The notes beneath the pieces were generated by a model. That model saw nothing but the letters and a program-made list of their open reading frames with translations. It ran no database searches and was not told where the DNA came from. A DNA stretch of 64,000 nucleotides from Pseudisothecium myosuroides (taxonomy: Eukaryota > Streptophyta > Bryopsida > Hypnales > Lembophyllaceae): assembly GCA_951799445.1 (NCBI GenBank), contig OX637296.1, positions 13,764,001-13,828,000 on the forward strand, given 5' to 3'. Each line of letters starts with the position of its first letter. The first letter of the stretch is position 1. The position numbers were made by a program, and so were the translations under genes. Below, piece by piece: positions 1-11,375 of the stretch.

Positions 1-952
1 TCTTGTTTGCTTCTCCATATTCCCCCCTAAAAGATCATAATGCTTTTTTTAACAACATAGAAATTTTGGGCAGGTACATGTGTCTAGTGATTTGCATATT
101 TTAGGCTGAAATTTTAATTGACAGTGGGGATAAGGAATATATTTCATATGCACTATATTTCATGACATTTGGAAATATGAGTCAAAAGTTATGGCCTAAT
201 ATGTTACTTTTTTAGTAAACGGGCAATCCAAGCAGATTAAAAAAATCACTTTTTTCAAAATCAAAAATTTGAAATTGATTTCTTAGAGTTATATACACAT
301 GGAAAGTTTTGAATCATTCCATTTTGATCAATGAGTCAAAAGTTATGAGGAGTTTTAGTTTGCAAGCAGTTATGGATTTTCTACTCTATATTAAATTTTT
401 AAGTCCTTCATCTTACTCAATTGTCAACATTTTTTGAAAAAAATAAAATCATAGGATGTAGATTGTTTATTACAACATTGCAACCATTGGGATTGGCATT
501 TTTCAATTTCATAACTAAATTCTTAACAATTTTGTATTTTGAATCATTCTCTACTTCTTTTTACTTACTATTTTTTTCTTATATGTTGTACAATTCCAAA
601 TGATGTGAAATTTTTCAAGCATGTAGCCAACTTGTCTAGGAAAAAGAATCCATAAAGGCACCACCATTTTGGACACTTTTTCATAGAATAAGTGAGCTTG
701 TGAAGTGCAACTGCCCTATTTTTCTTAGGGTCAAAAAAATGATTTCAATGAATTTGAATACTTATATCGTGCAATCCAGGTGAAGGAAATTTCTGAAATT
801 TTTACCACGTGTTTTCAAGTCAACATACTACAAGATCCTACGGTTACATATGTCAAAAAAGTTTTTTTTTCCAAAAATTTGGTACTTGTACTAAAATTGG
901 CAGTTTTTGAACGTTTCCGGTGAAAACATAGTCATGGAACTTTGGGAATTAA
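1..952 (+). repeat. Degenerate copy of the TTAA-terminal repeat family (subfamily B)
   Basis: This AT-rich stretch has no credible gene. It is a diverged copy of 51957-52884: long runs align in the same order, for example the segment around ggcaggtacatg near 70 and the segment aaatatgagtcaaaagttatg near 173. The right end carries ggaactttgggaattaa at 936-952, matching the right terminus of the better copy. The left end, near 23, has ccccctaaaag but has lost its TTAA. A partial relative lies at about 3000-3420, and an inverted one at about 59294-60105. Confidence 0.6.
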
Positions 953-2173
953 CACATTTGTTTGTCTACCAAGGTCACATCAATATAAAATTTGTCGTAT
1001 TAGAGAGTGTCTTTTTAAAGGGGATTAGAGTGTACCACCAACATGCGTGCTTCTTCTATTGTCCTACAGCTCACAATTTTGCAATCAGAGCATTGTTTCT
1101 TGCATTTTACAAAAGTCCTGGTCTTGTATAAGTTACCAATCTTTTGGGGGTATCAAACATCTTTTTTGGTGACATTCTTGGAATTTGGGAGACCCTCTGA
1201 CTGCAGCAAAACAGAGGTTGCACAGTACGGAGTCATGTGCCTTGGCAGTCTGAAGAGACCAGACCACCATACATGTAAAGGTAAACACGTCTGTTACCAG
1301 GCCAATTTGCTATTATTGGAGAAGCTATTGGTCAACTCAAGTATTTTTTTTTGAGATGGAGAGGTTTGAGAGAAGCCATTTGCAAGTAGAATCAAGACAA
1401 TCCGACAAGAAATGAATTTTTTATGATTTTTTAAAGTTTGTTGGGATTAAATAGGTAAAGTGTGGGTAGACCCATGCTAAACCACACGCTAATGTGTCCC
1501 CTCCCCAAAGTACATTGTCATGATGCTAAAGGATTGCTAAGATTTGGGTAGGGGGGTGGGGTGACTGACCCAAAAGAGATGTGGTCCTCTAGATGTCGGA
1601 TATTAGGTGACTAACGGCATCGGGTTGTTCGATCTACCTTATTAAATTTGTGGTGATTTTTCGTTGAGAGTTGCAATCTTGGAGAGAAGATGAAACATTT
1701 TGCAAAAAATATATTCTACTTTTGGATGGATGAAATCATCAAAATTCATCAACATTTTTTTGTAATAGGGAGATGTCACCATCACATGTGGATGAAAGTA
1801 TATACATTTGGATAATTAATTAAAATTTCATCTGCAATCTAAATATTTGTGGATGTAAATAGCTTCATTTGTCTAGTTAAAATTGCAAATTATACAAAGG
1901 TAGGGTATTTTATAAGCAACCTCTAATACAGGGGAATGTTTTGCTTTCTTCAATGTACCAAATGTATACATCTCAGGAGGTGGTCGCTTTTTGGACCAAT
2001 GCATTTCAACTTCAAAAATTCATAACTAATTCCACGAAGGTCCAAAAAATATGAGACGACTTGGATTAGATGCCACTTCTATTTTTCTTCTTAAGATTGT
2101 TTAAGTAGTTTTCCTTTCACCAATTGCAATCACCTCTTAAAAGGTGGCTTTAAGAGCAGATTTCCTTACCTTG
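953..2173. other. Gene-free AT-rich interval
   Basis: No coding region with family resemblance is visible. Short open frames at 907-1354 lack support. The part around 1680-1860 resembles 45180-45340 (both rich in gatgaaat and tcatccattt-like words), so at least some of it is dispersed repeat. The segment at 1990-2100 resembles the duplicated unit in the first intron of the heptahelical gene near 43500. Confidence 0.4.
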
Positions 2174-2187
2174 CAAATTTGAAAACA

Positions 2188-2233
2188 CCCTTGCAAGGAA
2201 ATTCCGTTTCATTTGTGTCAAAAAAACAAAAAA
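2188..2233 (+). mobile_element. 46-bp poly(A)-ended retroposon fragment
   Basis: A 46-bp insert ending in an A-rich run (AAAAAAACAAAAAA) lies between two perfect 14-bp copies of caaatttgaaaaca, at 2174-2187 and 2234-2247. A poly(A) tail between direct repeats is the signature of target-primed reverse transcription. The non-tail part starts CCCTTGCAAGGAAATTCC and matches the insert at 7069-7121, so both probably come from the 3' end of the same LINE or SINE. Confidence 0.7.
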
Positions 2234-2440
2234 CAAATTTGAAAACAGAATCCCTGCAAACCACTCTCCCACTCCCCAAATTCCACCTTGTATGCAGATC
2301 TAAGTCCAGTGATTCCTCAATCTTTTGTACATAAAATTTGAGACTCTTGTACTTGTAGCTATGATGATTCATGTGCTCAATCTCTTCGTATTCTTCTGCC
2401 GCAATAAAAGTGGTACTAGCAAATATGGTACATGCATTTT

Positions 2441-2465
2441 TTTTTAAAGGAAAGGAGGCCATTGT
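2441..2465 (-). mobile_element. 25-bp poly(A)-ended retroposon fragment
   Basis: Two perfect 18-bp copies of atatggtacatgcatttt, at 2423-2440 and 2466-2483, flank 25 bp. On the minus strand the insert reads ACAATGGCCTCCTTTCC and then runs into A residues that merge with the flanking duplication. It shares the CAATGG start and pyrimidine-rich body with the inserts at 7069 and 41033. An ordinary local duplication cannot be excluded for so short an insert. Confidence 0.5.
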
Positions 2466-2483
2466 ATATGGTACATGCATTTT

Positions 2484-3513
2484 GTTACAGAGGCATCAAT
2501 AATATACTCTTGGGTGTACTGTAAATGTTTAGCTATGTGAAGTAGAGAATGCTCATCGCTCACAAGCTGAAGGTTTGAGAGCACTATTGAACATACATAA
2601 GGTGGGTACCTCCCATAATGTCACTTTTTGCTACTACTTCATTAGTTGCTATTAATAAATTGGTAAATTTTTCATATTCTCTTATTGGCAAGTGAAAGGA
2701 GGTTCCAACGCATCAAAGAACGCAACATTTGGATATTGTATGCAAAAGTTACAAAGGATAAATTTCTTTTTGGTAAATGTATTAAAATTGTTTCTTCAAC
2801 ATAAGTATATATTGATTTTAGAGATGTATACAAAGTGATGACGGTGGTTTTAGGTAGGTATGATTTGGGAGGTGTACTCACCTTAATACCAAGTAATTAT
2901 GTTCAATCATGAATGAGCATATTTATCCTTTTGGGTCAATCATTTACAAATGAATTTTCATTTTTTTCTTTGAAATTTTAAAGGATAATGAGACCCCTAC
3001 AACCCTAAAGTATGTTTTTTGGCAACATGGAGTTTTGATCATCCATTTACAGATGAAATTTTCATTTTGTTCTTTGAAATTTTCACACAACATGTGGTCA
3101 AAGAGTAGCTTCAAAGTACATCAATTTCATAACATTTGACTACATGGTTAAAAATTTATTGTATAATATGTAGTTTCTTTTGAAGCTCGAGCAACCTAGA
3201 AAAAATAACTTTAAAAAAAAATAAAAATTTGAACCTAGTTTTAAAGTTTGTATATACTTGAAAAGTTTCAAACCACTCTATTTCAATTAATGAGATGAAA
3301 GTTATGAGGAATTTTAGTTTGCGGGTAGTTATTTCTACTCCAAAATAAACTTTGAAGTCTTGTTTTGAAATCAATTTTCAATATTTTTGGAATAAAACTA
3401 AAACATCAAATGTAGATTGTTTATTACTGTCTCCTAAGAAGAGTCAGGCAACCCCACCTTGGATCCCCCCTCCAAATGAAAAATCTGCAACCGTGTGATT
3501 AGTTCAAAAAAAA
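2484..3513. other. Gene-free AT-rich repeat interval
   Basis: No gene is recognised. The part from about 3000 to 3420 is a partial, internally rearranged copy of the subfamily represented at 1-952 and 51957-52884; words such as gagatgaaagttatgaggaa and ttagtttgcgggtagttat align. Open frames here are short and unsupported. Confidence 0.45.
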
Positions 3514-3696
3514 GGAAGACCACCCTTCGCTGTCGTGCAATGCGAATCAAAAACTCACTTGAAATTAAAAGAAGGAAGACCACCCTTTGCCCCCCTATAA
3601 CACAAATAAAAAAACCCATCAATGAAATAAAAAGAAGGAAGACCACCCTTCACCCCCATGCGATGTGAATAAAAAAAACTGTCAATGAAGGATGCT
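3514..3696. repeat. Three-unit tandem repeat, about 60-63 bp period
   Basis: Units begin with ggaagaccacccttc or a close variant at 3514, 3574 and 3637. Each continues with a C-rich stretch and an A-rich stretch. The last unit runs straight into the larger array that starts near 3686. Confidence 0.8.
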
Positions 3697-4345
3697 CAAA
3701 CTAAAATGACCTAAAGTTCTCCGTGATTTTGACCGCTTTGAATTGTTGCAGTGAATTTGTGAGTTTTGCAATTCTTCATGATTATTTGCGTTTACAAAAT
3801 TATACTTGAGGCTTGAAAATTTGAATTACTGCTCGACTTCCATGATTTAGACCGCTTTGAATTGTTGCGGTGAATTTGTGAATTTTGCAGTTTTCCATGA
3901 TTATTTGCGTTTACAAAATTATACTGAAGGCTTGAAGTTTTGAATTGTTGTTGAACTTCATTATTGGGTATGCTAACTTTGTTACATGATTGCAGAGTAT
4001 AATTTGTGCACTCTCTCTCACAAGATGCTTTTGAAGGATGCTCAAACTAAAATGACTTCAAGTTCTCCTTGATGTGGACTGCTTTGAATTGTTGCAGTGA
4101 ATTTGTGAGTTTTGCAATTCTTCGTGATTATTTGCATTTACAAGATTATACTTGAGGCTTGAAGTTTTGAATTATTGCTCGACTTCCGTGATTTGGACCG
4201 CTTTAAATTGTTGCAGTGAATTTGTGAGTTTTGTAGTTTTTCATGGTTATTTGCATTTACAAAATTATACTAAAGGCTAGAAGTTTTAAATTATTGTTGG
4301 ACTTCATTATTGGGCATGCTAACTTCATTACATGATTGCACGGTA
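3686..4345. repeat. Higher-order tandem repeat: two units of about 349 bp, each with two sub-repeats
   Basis: The motif gaaggatgctcaaactaaaa occurs at about 3686 and 4035 and marks two large units. Inside each unit a sub-repeat of roughly 120 bp occurs twice, containing gaattgttgcagtgaatttg and, further on, tatttgcgtttacaaaatta or its variant. Sub-repeats differ by point changes, so the array is not recent. Confidence 0.8.
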
Positions 4346-6266
4346 TAATCAACATGGAGAAATGGTGCTCCTATAGAAAGATTCTAAAACTCTTTCACAA
4401 AGTTTGAATATAATCTGCATGTGAGAAAGATGTTAGAAACTTGGATTATTAGGTAATGTCCTACCTAATAATACGCCCGTCCAAGAACTTTTTGTTTCAT
4501 GAATTGGAAATAAGAAAGGCGCACTTGTTCCTTTATGTAACACATTTCTTCCTTGTAGCTACTGTTGTGGGTGAATCAGACCAACACTTAAACAATGTGA
4601 TTGTCCTCGATGAAAGCGAAGATGCTCCTAAATGTCAGGTGCAATTGTATGAGACCACCCTCATATATATTCCAGTGACTTATGGTGATTGAGAAATTAT
4701 GAATAGTTTGTTAGTGTAGGTAATGCAAGTGTTGAAAGACTTCTCGTGTTTCGTGTAATATGTATAAAAGAGCTATAATGTAATGTTGTAAATTTAAATG
4801 ATTTTTGTCCAATGAATGTATGCCACGTATGTAAGAATTGATCCATAACTACCTTTCTATTGGTTTTGTACGTTGTTTTACACTATCACCTCAAAAGAGG
4901 CAGCAACTGCCTATACCACATTACAACATTACAACATTACAACATTGTTTATTACAACATTACAATAGTTGGAAATGAAAATTTTCAATTCTATAACTAA
5001 ATTCTTAACAATTTAATATTTTTAATCCTAATATACCTTTGTCTACTTACTATTTTTTTCAAGCATGAATATGATTTTTTTTTAAATTTATATATATATT
5101 TCCAACTTATTTTGTCAACATATTATGGAGAGATGCAAGTTGTAAGGACATATACATTTTTTGGTTAAAAGTTTGAAAGATGAAACTTAACCATTCGGAA
5201 AGTGTTGAAAGGAGTTCTTTATGAAATTCAAGCATCATGATCTTGCAATTGGTAGAGTATTTACTCTAAAATTTTAGGAGTGTGCACTCTAACAATTTAA
5301 CTAAATGATCCTATAGTCGATTTTAGCTTTGTTTTCGATATGAATATTTTGAAGCCGTTTTGGACCTAAAAAACACAACAATTCTTTAGGGATCAAAATC
5401 ACGATGAGGAAAAAGATTATATTGTAAATTATAAAGTATGGTGGCTATATTTACAAAATAGATGATACAATAGATTTTACTTAGGTTTCCAAATGCTTTT
5501 CCAGGATAGAATCTTTCATGCCAACTACTTTCTAATTTGATGGAATTTTATTCTACATTTGATAGAGAATTGTAATTAGTTCAATTTTCTATTTTTCTAA
5601 TATATTCAATGTGTGCGTAATGAGAAGCTATAATTGAAATGTTTTGTAAATATTAAATTAATAGAAAGCATAAATTTAGAGTGAAAGAGTGGTTTGCTTT
5701 AATTTTCAAACCATTTTCTTGCTAACCTATGAGATAACAATACAATTGGCACTAAAGCTTGCTTTACATGTAGAGGTTGGGTCAATTCGTTGTAAAAGAG
5801 GCCCAAAATCTTCACTTGTAAATGGACAAAAGGTTGAAATTGTCACTTGTGATTGGACAAAAGGTTGAAATTTGTGCAATCAACTTCAAGGGGAATGGCC
5901 TGGCTTCTAGGTGTAAGCATCCCATAAGATAGGAGGTACATGAAGAGTCTTTTTAAGCTTATCTAACTCATCAATGACAATAATAAATATTTCTAGGAAC
6001 AAGTCATGCATTCCTAGATAGAGGATGCATTTAGAAACCAATCAGATTATGAACCTCATACCTTATATGATATTATTTGATTTTGAGGTATTTGTTTCTA
6101 CATGTACCTATTGCCTAGGCCTACATCCACGGTAATTTGTCAATGGAAAAGGATCCCCTATTCAACCACAAGATAGGGACAACCCGTACACAATTGAACA
6201 ATTGGACCTAGAGGCACGTAGAGAGTACAGACATACAATGAATTTCCTCTGTGATTCCCAGTCTCA
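4346..6266. other. Gene-free interval with repeat remnants
   Basis: No supported gene. An 8-bp microsatellite (cattacaa)n lies at about 4917-4947. About 4960-5400 resembles the TTAA-terminal family in inverted orientation relative to 59300-59770. The 78-residue open frame at 4456-4692 has no recognisable domain. Confidence 0.4.
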
Positions 6267-6353
6267 ATGGTTGGATTTTTTCCACTTCTGGACACAGGAG
6301 CCTCGCAGCATGTGACCAGTAGTAGCACCAATTGCGTTGTGTTTTTTCCATGA
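6267..6353 (+). pseudogene. Fragment of a retroelement aspartic protease (Copia-like)
   Basis: A 28-codon stretch encodes FPLLDTGASQHVT before running to a stop at 6351. DTGAS with a following H-x-T is the active-site signature of Ty1/Copia retropepsins, which usually read L-D-S/T-G-A-S-x-H-M/V-T. No integrase, reverse transcriptase or RNase H reading frame is visible nearby and no LTR pair was seen, so this is at best a decayed remnant. A chance match is possible because the conserved segment is short. Confidence 0.3.
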
Positions 6354-6592
6354 TTTTTTGCATTGAACTTGAGTGCGCGAGAACAATGCTATATTCAGAT
6401 CAACTGCCTAAAGTGCCATCAATTTACCAATTTATTGTCCATTGGTTGTAGTTATCAAGATGTCGGTTCCCTACAGACATGCTTATGAATGGTCAAGACT
6501 CAAGAGGGGTTCGTGGCCAAACCCAGATCCCATGCTTCACTGACAAGGATGTCACAAAAAAAAGCTTTGGAAGCAATTCATGTATTAACTTA

Positions 6593-6712
6593 GGAAGGTT
6601 CTTATCATCAATTTGGTATCACCTCAAAAACAGAGATTCAAAGCTCTTCTTAGGAATGTTCTTATCATCAATTTGTATCACCTCAGAAACAGAGATTCAA
6701 AGCCCTTCTTGT
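6593..6712. repeat. Two-unit 60-bp tandem duplication
   Basis: Two adjacent 60-bp units start at 6593 and 6653. Both contain gttcttatcatcaattt and cagagattcaaagc, with a few differences and one indel. Confidence 0.8.
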
Positions 6713-7068
6713 GGCCAGTTTTAAGTTCCCCAGAAGGCGAGAACCAAGCTTTTTGCAGGCATGAGTCCCACACTCCCACCCTGACTGATTAGATTATCAC
6801 TCTGCTAAGTTTGTGGCTTTCAATGAATTGCAAGGCTCATCAGCAAAAGTGCTGTGATTGTTGATTGTCACTAACTTGACTTATTTGTGAGAGCGCTTCT
6901 GTAAGTCTGTATTCGTGCAAAGTCCACGTCACCGATCTGACTCAAACATAAATATGAACCCATTATGGTGTCTCTGAGAGACAATGATTATTTTGGTTTA
7001 TGTAAGTCCACTCATAAGAACAGTACATATCACCGTCCCAGTACAAAATTTTTAAGTAAATTCTCAAT

Positions 7069-7121
7069 GTATTTTGCCCTTGCAATGGAATTTCATTTCA
7101 TTTCGTGTGAAAAAAGAGAAG
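7069..7121 (+). mobile_element. 53-bp poly(A)-ended retroposon fragment
   Basis: The insert lies between agtaaattctcaat (7055-7068) and agtaaagtctcaat (7122-7135), a 14-bp direct repeat with one mismatch. It contains CCCTTGCAATGGAATTTC followed by ATTTCGTGTG and an A-rich tail. The same body is present in the insert at 2188-2233, which supports a shared LINE/SINE source. Confidence 0.65.
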
Positions 7122-7135
7122 AGTAAAGTCTCAAT

Positions 7136-8701
7136 CACACCTGTTGCACTCAATAAGGGAGATACTCTCAATTTTCATTACATTAGCATGAGCCAGAAAA
7201 TAGCAACTTTCATCTAGACAAAGCTAGGATTGGTTTAGGATTCAGGTTGCACGTCTTGAAAACTGCCAAAGTCGTGGAATTCCGTTTAGGATTGATGAAA
7301 TTGACATTAGATGTATGTGCCCTGCAAGCTTGAATGTAGTTGCAGTCTAAGTAGTCAGTGTCTTTGCACATCATCTGTTTGCTGCATATTCTACCTACAG
7401 GTGTAGATTTCTCTGGCTTCACCGTAATCTGCAAACAGGAGTCCAACTGAGAATTGTACACTCCTTAGTTAAGTACACTGTAGATTGCTCAGTAACATTG
7501 CCATAATTTGAGTATAAGACCCCTCTTTAGAATTATACAGTGGTACAGAACTTGTATTCATTTTATACAGCGTTATACACACTTGCAACCAGTTCACCAC
7601 AGAAGCATAAACAAATGAAATGCAAAACATTCTCTGTCTACTCTGAAACAGTGCTAAGACTTAAAGCCTAAAAGGGTAATAGGAATCAAAAGCCAAGGCC
7701 TTGCAAAGCCAAGCCAGGACTCCAGGAGGATAGACCCAGGGTTGCAATTAATATATGCTCTCACTTGCACCCAAATAAACAACAACAAAGTTACCTATCC
7801 GAAATGGTACCTTTCACAAGCATTTACTCTCGTCGACAGGACCTTGACAGAGAAACACACCAGACACAGTAATGGCCATGAGAAAGTGCTGTGACTGGTC
7901 AAGGGTCCAATGCGCAAATGCCTTCCGTCTCCACCCCGCCTGCGGCGGTGAAGTACTCAAGCAGCAAGACGAGCCTGCACAACTACTGTAGACTGTGTAG
8001 TCTGTGTATAGACTGTGGAGAGGCAGGGACGCTAGTCTTTAACTTGTACCGAATCGCCTCACTCTGTCCCTGCAAGTCTGCATCCTTTTTGTATGTACTA
8101 GCTAGCGGTTGGCCGCAGAACCGTCTGTAGCTTCGTTTGCAAGTGAAAAGACTTGTGGGAGGGGAACAGAAGCGTAGAAACAAGGAAGATTTTAGACTTC
8201 GACGTCTGCAAAAGCCACCTCCCTCCGGTACAGGCACTCAGGCAGGAGAGTTGAGGCAACGTGTGAGATTGCAGTACTGTACATTTACAAGTGCATGTAT
8301 GAAATGATGATCGAGAGTGGATAGTGTGCTGTCTGTCAACTTCCATGACAAATATGGTAAATTAATTCTACCCCAGTAGCTAGCCATGGCTAGCTGCACT
8401 ACAGCGTAGATGATGGTCCATGTCGCTACTAGCTCTTTCAAACGCTCTAGGTGGTTGATCCAGACTAGCTTGGCTCCAGGCTAGGGCTGAAGCAATTGCA
8501 AGCAAGCTCCAGCTATGGCAGCAATCACGAGGTGTGATCGAGTGAGCTTCCAGTTTTGACTGATATATGAGCGAGCGTTCACAGCTTGGTTTGTCATCGT
8601 CTACTCATCGATCTCAGAAACATCACCACTAAGCTCAGACAAGCTCAGACAAGCTCGATCTGCCTTGCACTTGCGCTGGCCACCAGCAGCTGCTTGTGAG
8701 C
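7136..8701. other. Gene-free, moderately GC-rich interval
   Basis: Base composition rises toward about 50% GC from 7800 onward and dispersed repeats become rare. I see no exon with family resemblance. Such DNA could hold a non-coding transcript or regulatory sequence, but nothing in it proves that. A small imperfect repeat of aagctcagac occurs near 8630-8655. Confidence 0.35.
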
Positions 8702-8983
8702 TTACCCCTTTCCTAGCTCCACAGGAAGGGTGTCAGCAGGTAGGTGTCTGAGAAAAGTCTGGACATGATGTCTGGGCCTGGCGAAGGGACGACTTGGCTG
8801 GGATTGAAGGGCAAGGGCCATTGGAGATGGAGCTTCACTGCTCATGCGTGGTGACAGAAGAAGGGACTCATCGGCGTTCGAGAAAAATAGCAACAGCAAC
8901 AGCCATAGGAGCAAGCCAGCCCTGCAGCTAGCCAGCTTCGACTTGGGATAGTGTTGCAGCAGGATGACACGGAGGGCGGGCAT
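8702..8983 (-). CDS. Candidate small secreted or membrane peptide, 93 aa
   Basis: From the ATG at 8983 the frame encodes 93 residues. An N-terminal basic stretch is followed by a strongly hydrophobic segment (GLLLWLLLLLFF, about residues 25-36) and then a Ser/Pro/Arg-rich tail with no cysteine and the end LPVELGKG. This is the layout of a signal peptide or signal anchor plus a short proregion, as in plant signalling-peptide precursors. I do not recognise a CLE, IDA, CEP, RGF, PSK, PSY or RALF motif. There is no homology or expression evidence, and a chance open frame in GC-richer DNA is quite possible. Confidence 0.2.
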   Translation of the reverse strand: MPALRVILLQHYPKSKLASCRAGLLLWLLLLLFFSNADESLLLSPRMSSEAPSPMALALQSQPSRPFARPRHHVQTFLRHLPADTLPVELGKG

Positions 8984-11036
8984 GGACAAGCTTTCTAGCT
9001 AGCTGCCTTTAGTGGCCATGAGTTGATGATTGTGTGTCGGAGTTGGTGGGTGTTTGATCGTACTCAAGCTGCCTTGCTTGCTAGCAATGATATACTTCAT
9101 TATCATGGCGACGACGACCGAGTGGATCCCGACCAGGATTGCGAGTTAAGTTGGTGGCGAGCTGAGGTTGCCTCCAAATTGTGGAGTTGGTGGGTGTTTG
9201 GGGCTGCAATTGGCCGGCATCAGTAACGATTCCTGCGTACTTAAGGTTTGTGTCGATCTTTCCATTATCGCATGTTTGTCAATATTTACAAGCTCCTGCA
9301 GTAGCTCGAACTCTGCTCTGAGACCTTGTGAACTTTCTGAAGAGGAAGGTAGCCATAGCTGAAGGGGGTTTGTTGTCGTCGTCGTCGTCTTCATCCTCCT
9401 CCTGAAGAAATTCAGAAGGTGGACTTGCGTGTGGTACAGATTGAGCTTGTGCAGGTAATCATTTCTGCAGCTATGATATTAAGTGTCAGGTGTAGATCGA
9501 GTTAGTGTAGAGTAGCCATTGAAAATTCAGACCCGGACAGTCATTCTAGTTCACCTACTTTACCTTATGTTCAATCCTTGTTCGATAGTGCAGATGACAG
9601 CGTTCCCTACATGTCAATCCTTCAAGAGATTCAGGGGAAACATTAAAAGTCTAGAGCCATCTAAGGACTGACACGATTCGTGTTTGGAGATTCTGCAATT
9701 TGCAGAACGTTACGCTGTCGCCAGCTCTTCGATGATTGGGATCCAATGTGCGGCGCAATTAGGTTAGAGATGGAAGTTGTGGCCGTTTAGAATAAAGATG
9801 GAGGCGATTTTCGTGTATAATTGCTGCAGATTTCGTTGGCATTGACATTCTCATCTTCATAGGAGTGATCTGATTAGTGAATTGAGTATTTTCCCAGCTA
9901 TCCTTTCCTTATTGCCAAGCGTTGTAATGGAGAGCGTAATGGAAGGTCCTGCAAAGGCGAAGTGAGCGACATCATATAGACAAGAAGGTAACCCCTCGAT
10001 TAGGATTCTCTTAAATTGCCTCCTTACGTTGTCGTCAGATCTACACCTTTACCAATAGAGCTTTAGGAGGATTCCATTGGAGATATGTCAAACACCAATA
10101 CCAGTGCAAGAATCTGCCTAGTGTGTCACACAACAGAGATCTGTCAAGCCAATATCTAAAGGAAGCTGAATCCTCCTCCCATTTTAAGATTTAGACAGAA
10201 TATGTACGTGACAGTTTTTTGGCGTCTCATTGCACATCATCCACTTCTAACACGCTCTCTGTTATCGATTGTAGCAGCTGAAATGATCAAAATCAAGCGT
10301 CCCCAGACAATTTTTAGCATCAAATTTTAGTGCAACTCAGACATAGCCAAAGCGTTTGGGCTTGCAAGCTGAAGTTCCAAGCCTACCCTACAAGAAGCGA
10401 TTTCACCCATGCGAATGGCGGCAGGTAGGCAGTGGTTCTAAACATGGCTAAACTCAGCTTTTTCGGAAGTTACAAAACTTGTGCATTCGTTGAATTCGCA
10501 GCGCATTTAGCAACACGTTTCAACCACATGAGCTAATTTCCAATTTCCAAATAAAATCTCTGCCTGCACACTAGTCCGGAAGGCTGATATTGCAATAGTT
10601 GTTATAGTCTGTGGTTTGGCAATCACCGTCAGAAATCTATTAACAACTTTAATTGCAGAGGTTTTAGTATCACACTCTGCAATCTATATGCAATTATTTG
10701 AGATTGCAAATTTTTTTGCAACAGTTCAGGCATAGATATGCATTCGTTCCGTGGCCAAGACTTTTGCAAAAAGTTTGCAATCGTTCTTCCCATTGATCCT
10801 CTTTCTGAGACCTATCGTCCACCATACGTCTAGATTCACTGTCTCGTTTTTGGACACACACAATCTTCAGAAAGAGGAATAAACTGATATGTAGGAATCT
10901 TGCAATTTAGGTGACTACATGCAGGATCGCAGAATGTTTGAAAAGTTTGAAAGGCTCCCTATAGAAGTATCATTTACCCAGGAGTACATGTCATTTGACC
11001 ATAAGTTCTTTAGCGAAGTATGAAACTGCTACAAAA
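8984..11036. other. Low-repeat interval upstream of the SPRY gene
   Basis: No gene is recognised. The words ggagttggtgggtgtttg occur twice (about 9041 and 9183). A small inverted repeat, cctctttctga versus tcagaaagagg, spans about 10798-10878. Open frames are short and overlap on both strands, which is typical of non-coding GC-richer DNA. The nearest supported gene starts at 11466. Confidence 0.35.
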
Positions 11037-11375
11037 CCATTGCAAAATAATTGACGACGTATTGCAACTGCTACTTCCTGTTGTTGTGGCATGTAGGAGC
11101 TTAACCCTGCATAAGCCTCATCAGAGAATTTGATCAGTGGCGAATTACCCATTGCAAACTAATTGATGATGTGTGTTGCAATTGCTACTTCCTGTTGTTG
11201 TAACATATAGGAACTTGAGCAGTCATAAGATTTCGCTAAGAACATGATCTATGGCGAATTACCCATTGCCAAAGCACTGACGACGTGTTGCAACTGCTAC
11301 GTCCTGTTGTTGTTGTGGCAGGTAGGAGCTTACCCCGGCCCAAGATTCCTCCGAGACCATGATCAATGGCGCATT
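11037..11375. repeat. Three-unit tandem array (112-114 bp) ahead of the SPRY start
   Basis: Units start with ccattgc at 11037, 11149 and 11263. Each contains a conserved core close to ttgcaactgctacttcctg followed by ttgttg and a taggagctt-like word, then gatcaatggcg near the end. The array ends about 90 bp before the ATG of the SPRY gene, so it lies in the promoter or 5' leader. Confidence 0.85.

Noticed and set aside
3514..4345. Possible CRISPR-like array
   Set aside because: Units are contiguous tandem repeats without unique spacers, in a plant nuclear context.
8866..8886. Sequence tgacagaagaagggactc resembling miR156
   Set aside because: Only the first eleven or so bases resemble miR156, no foldback was seen, and it overlaps the candidate peptide frame.
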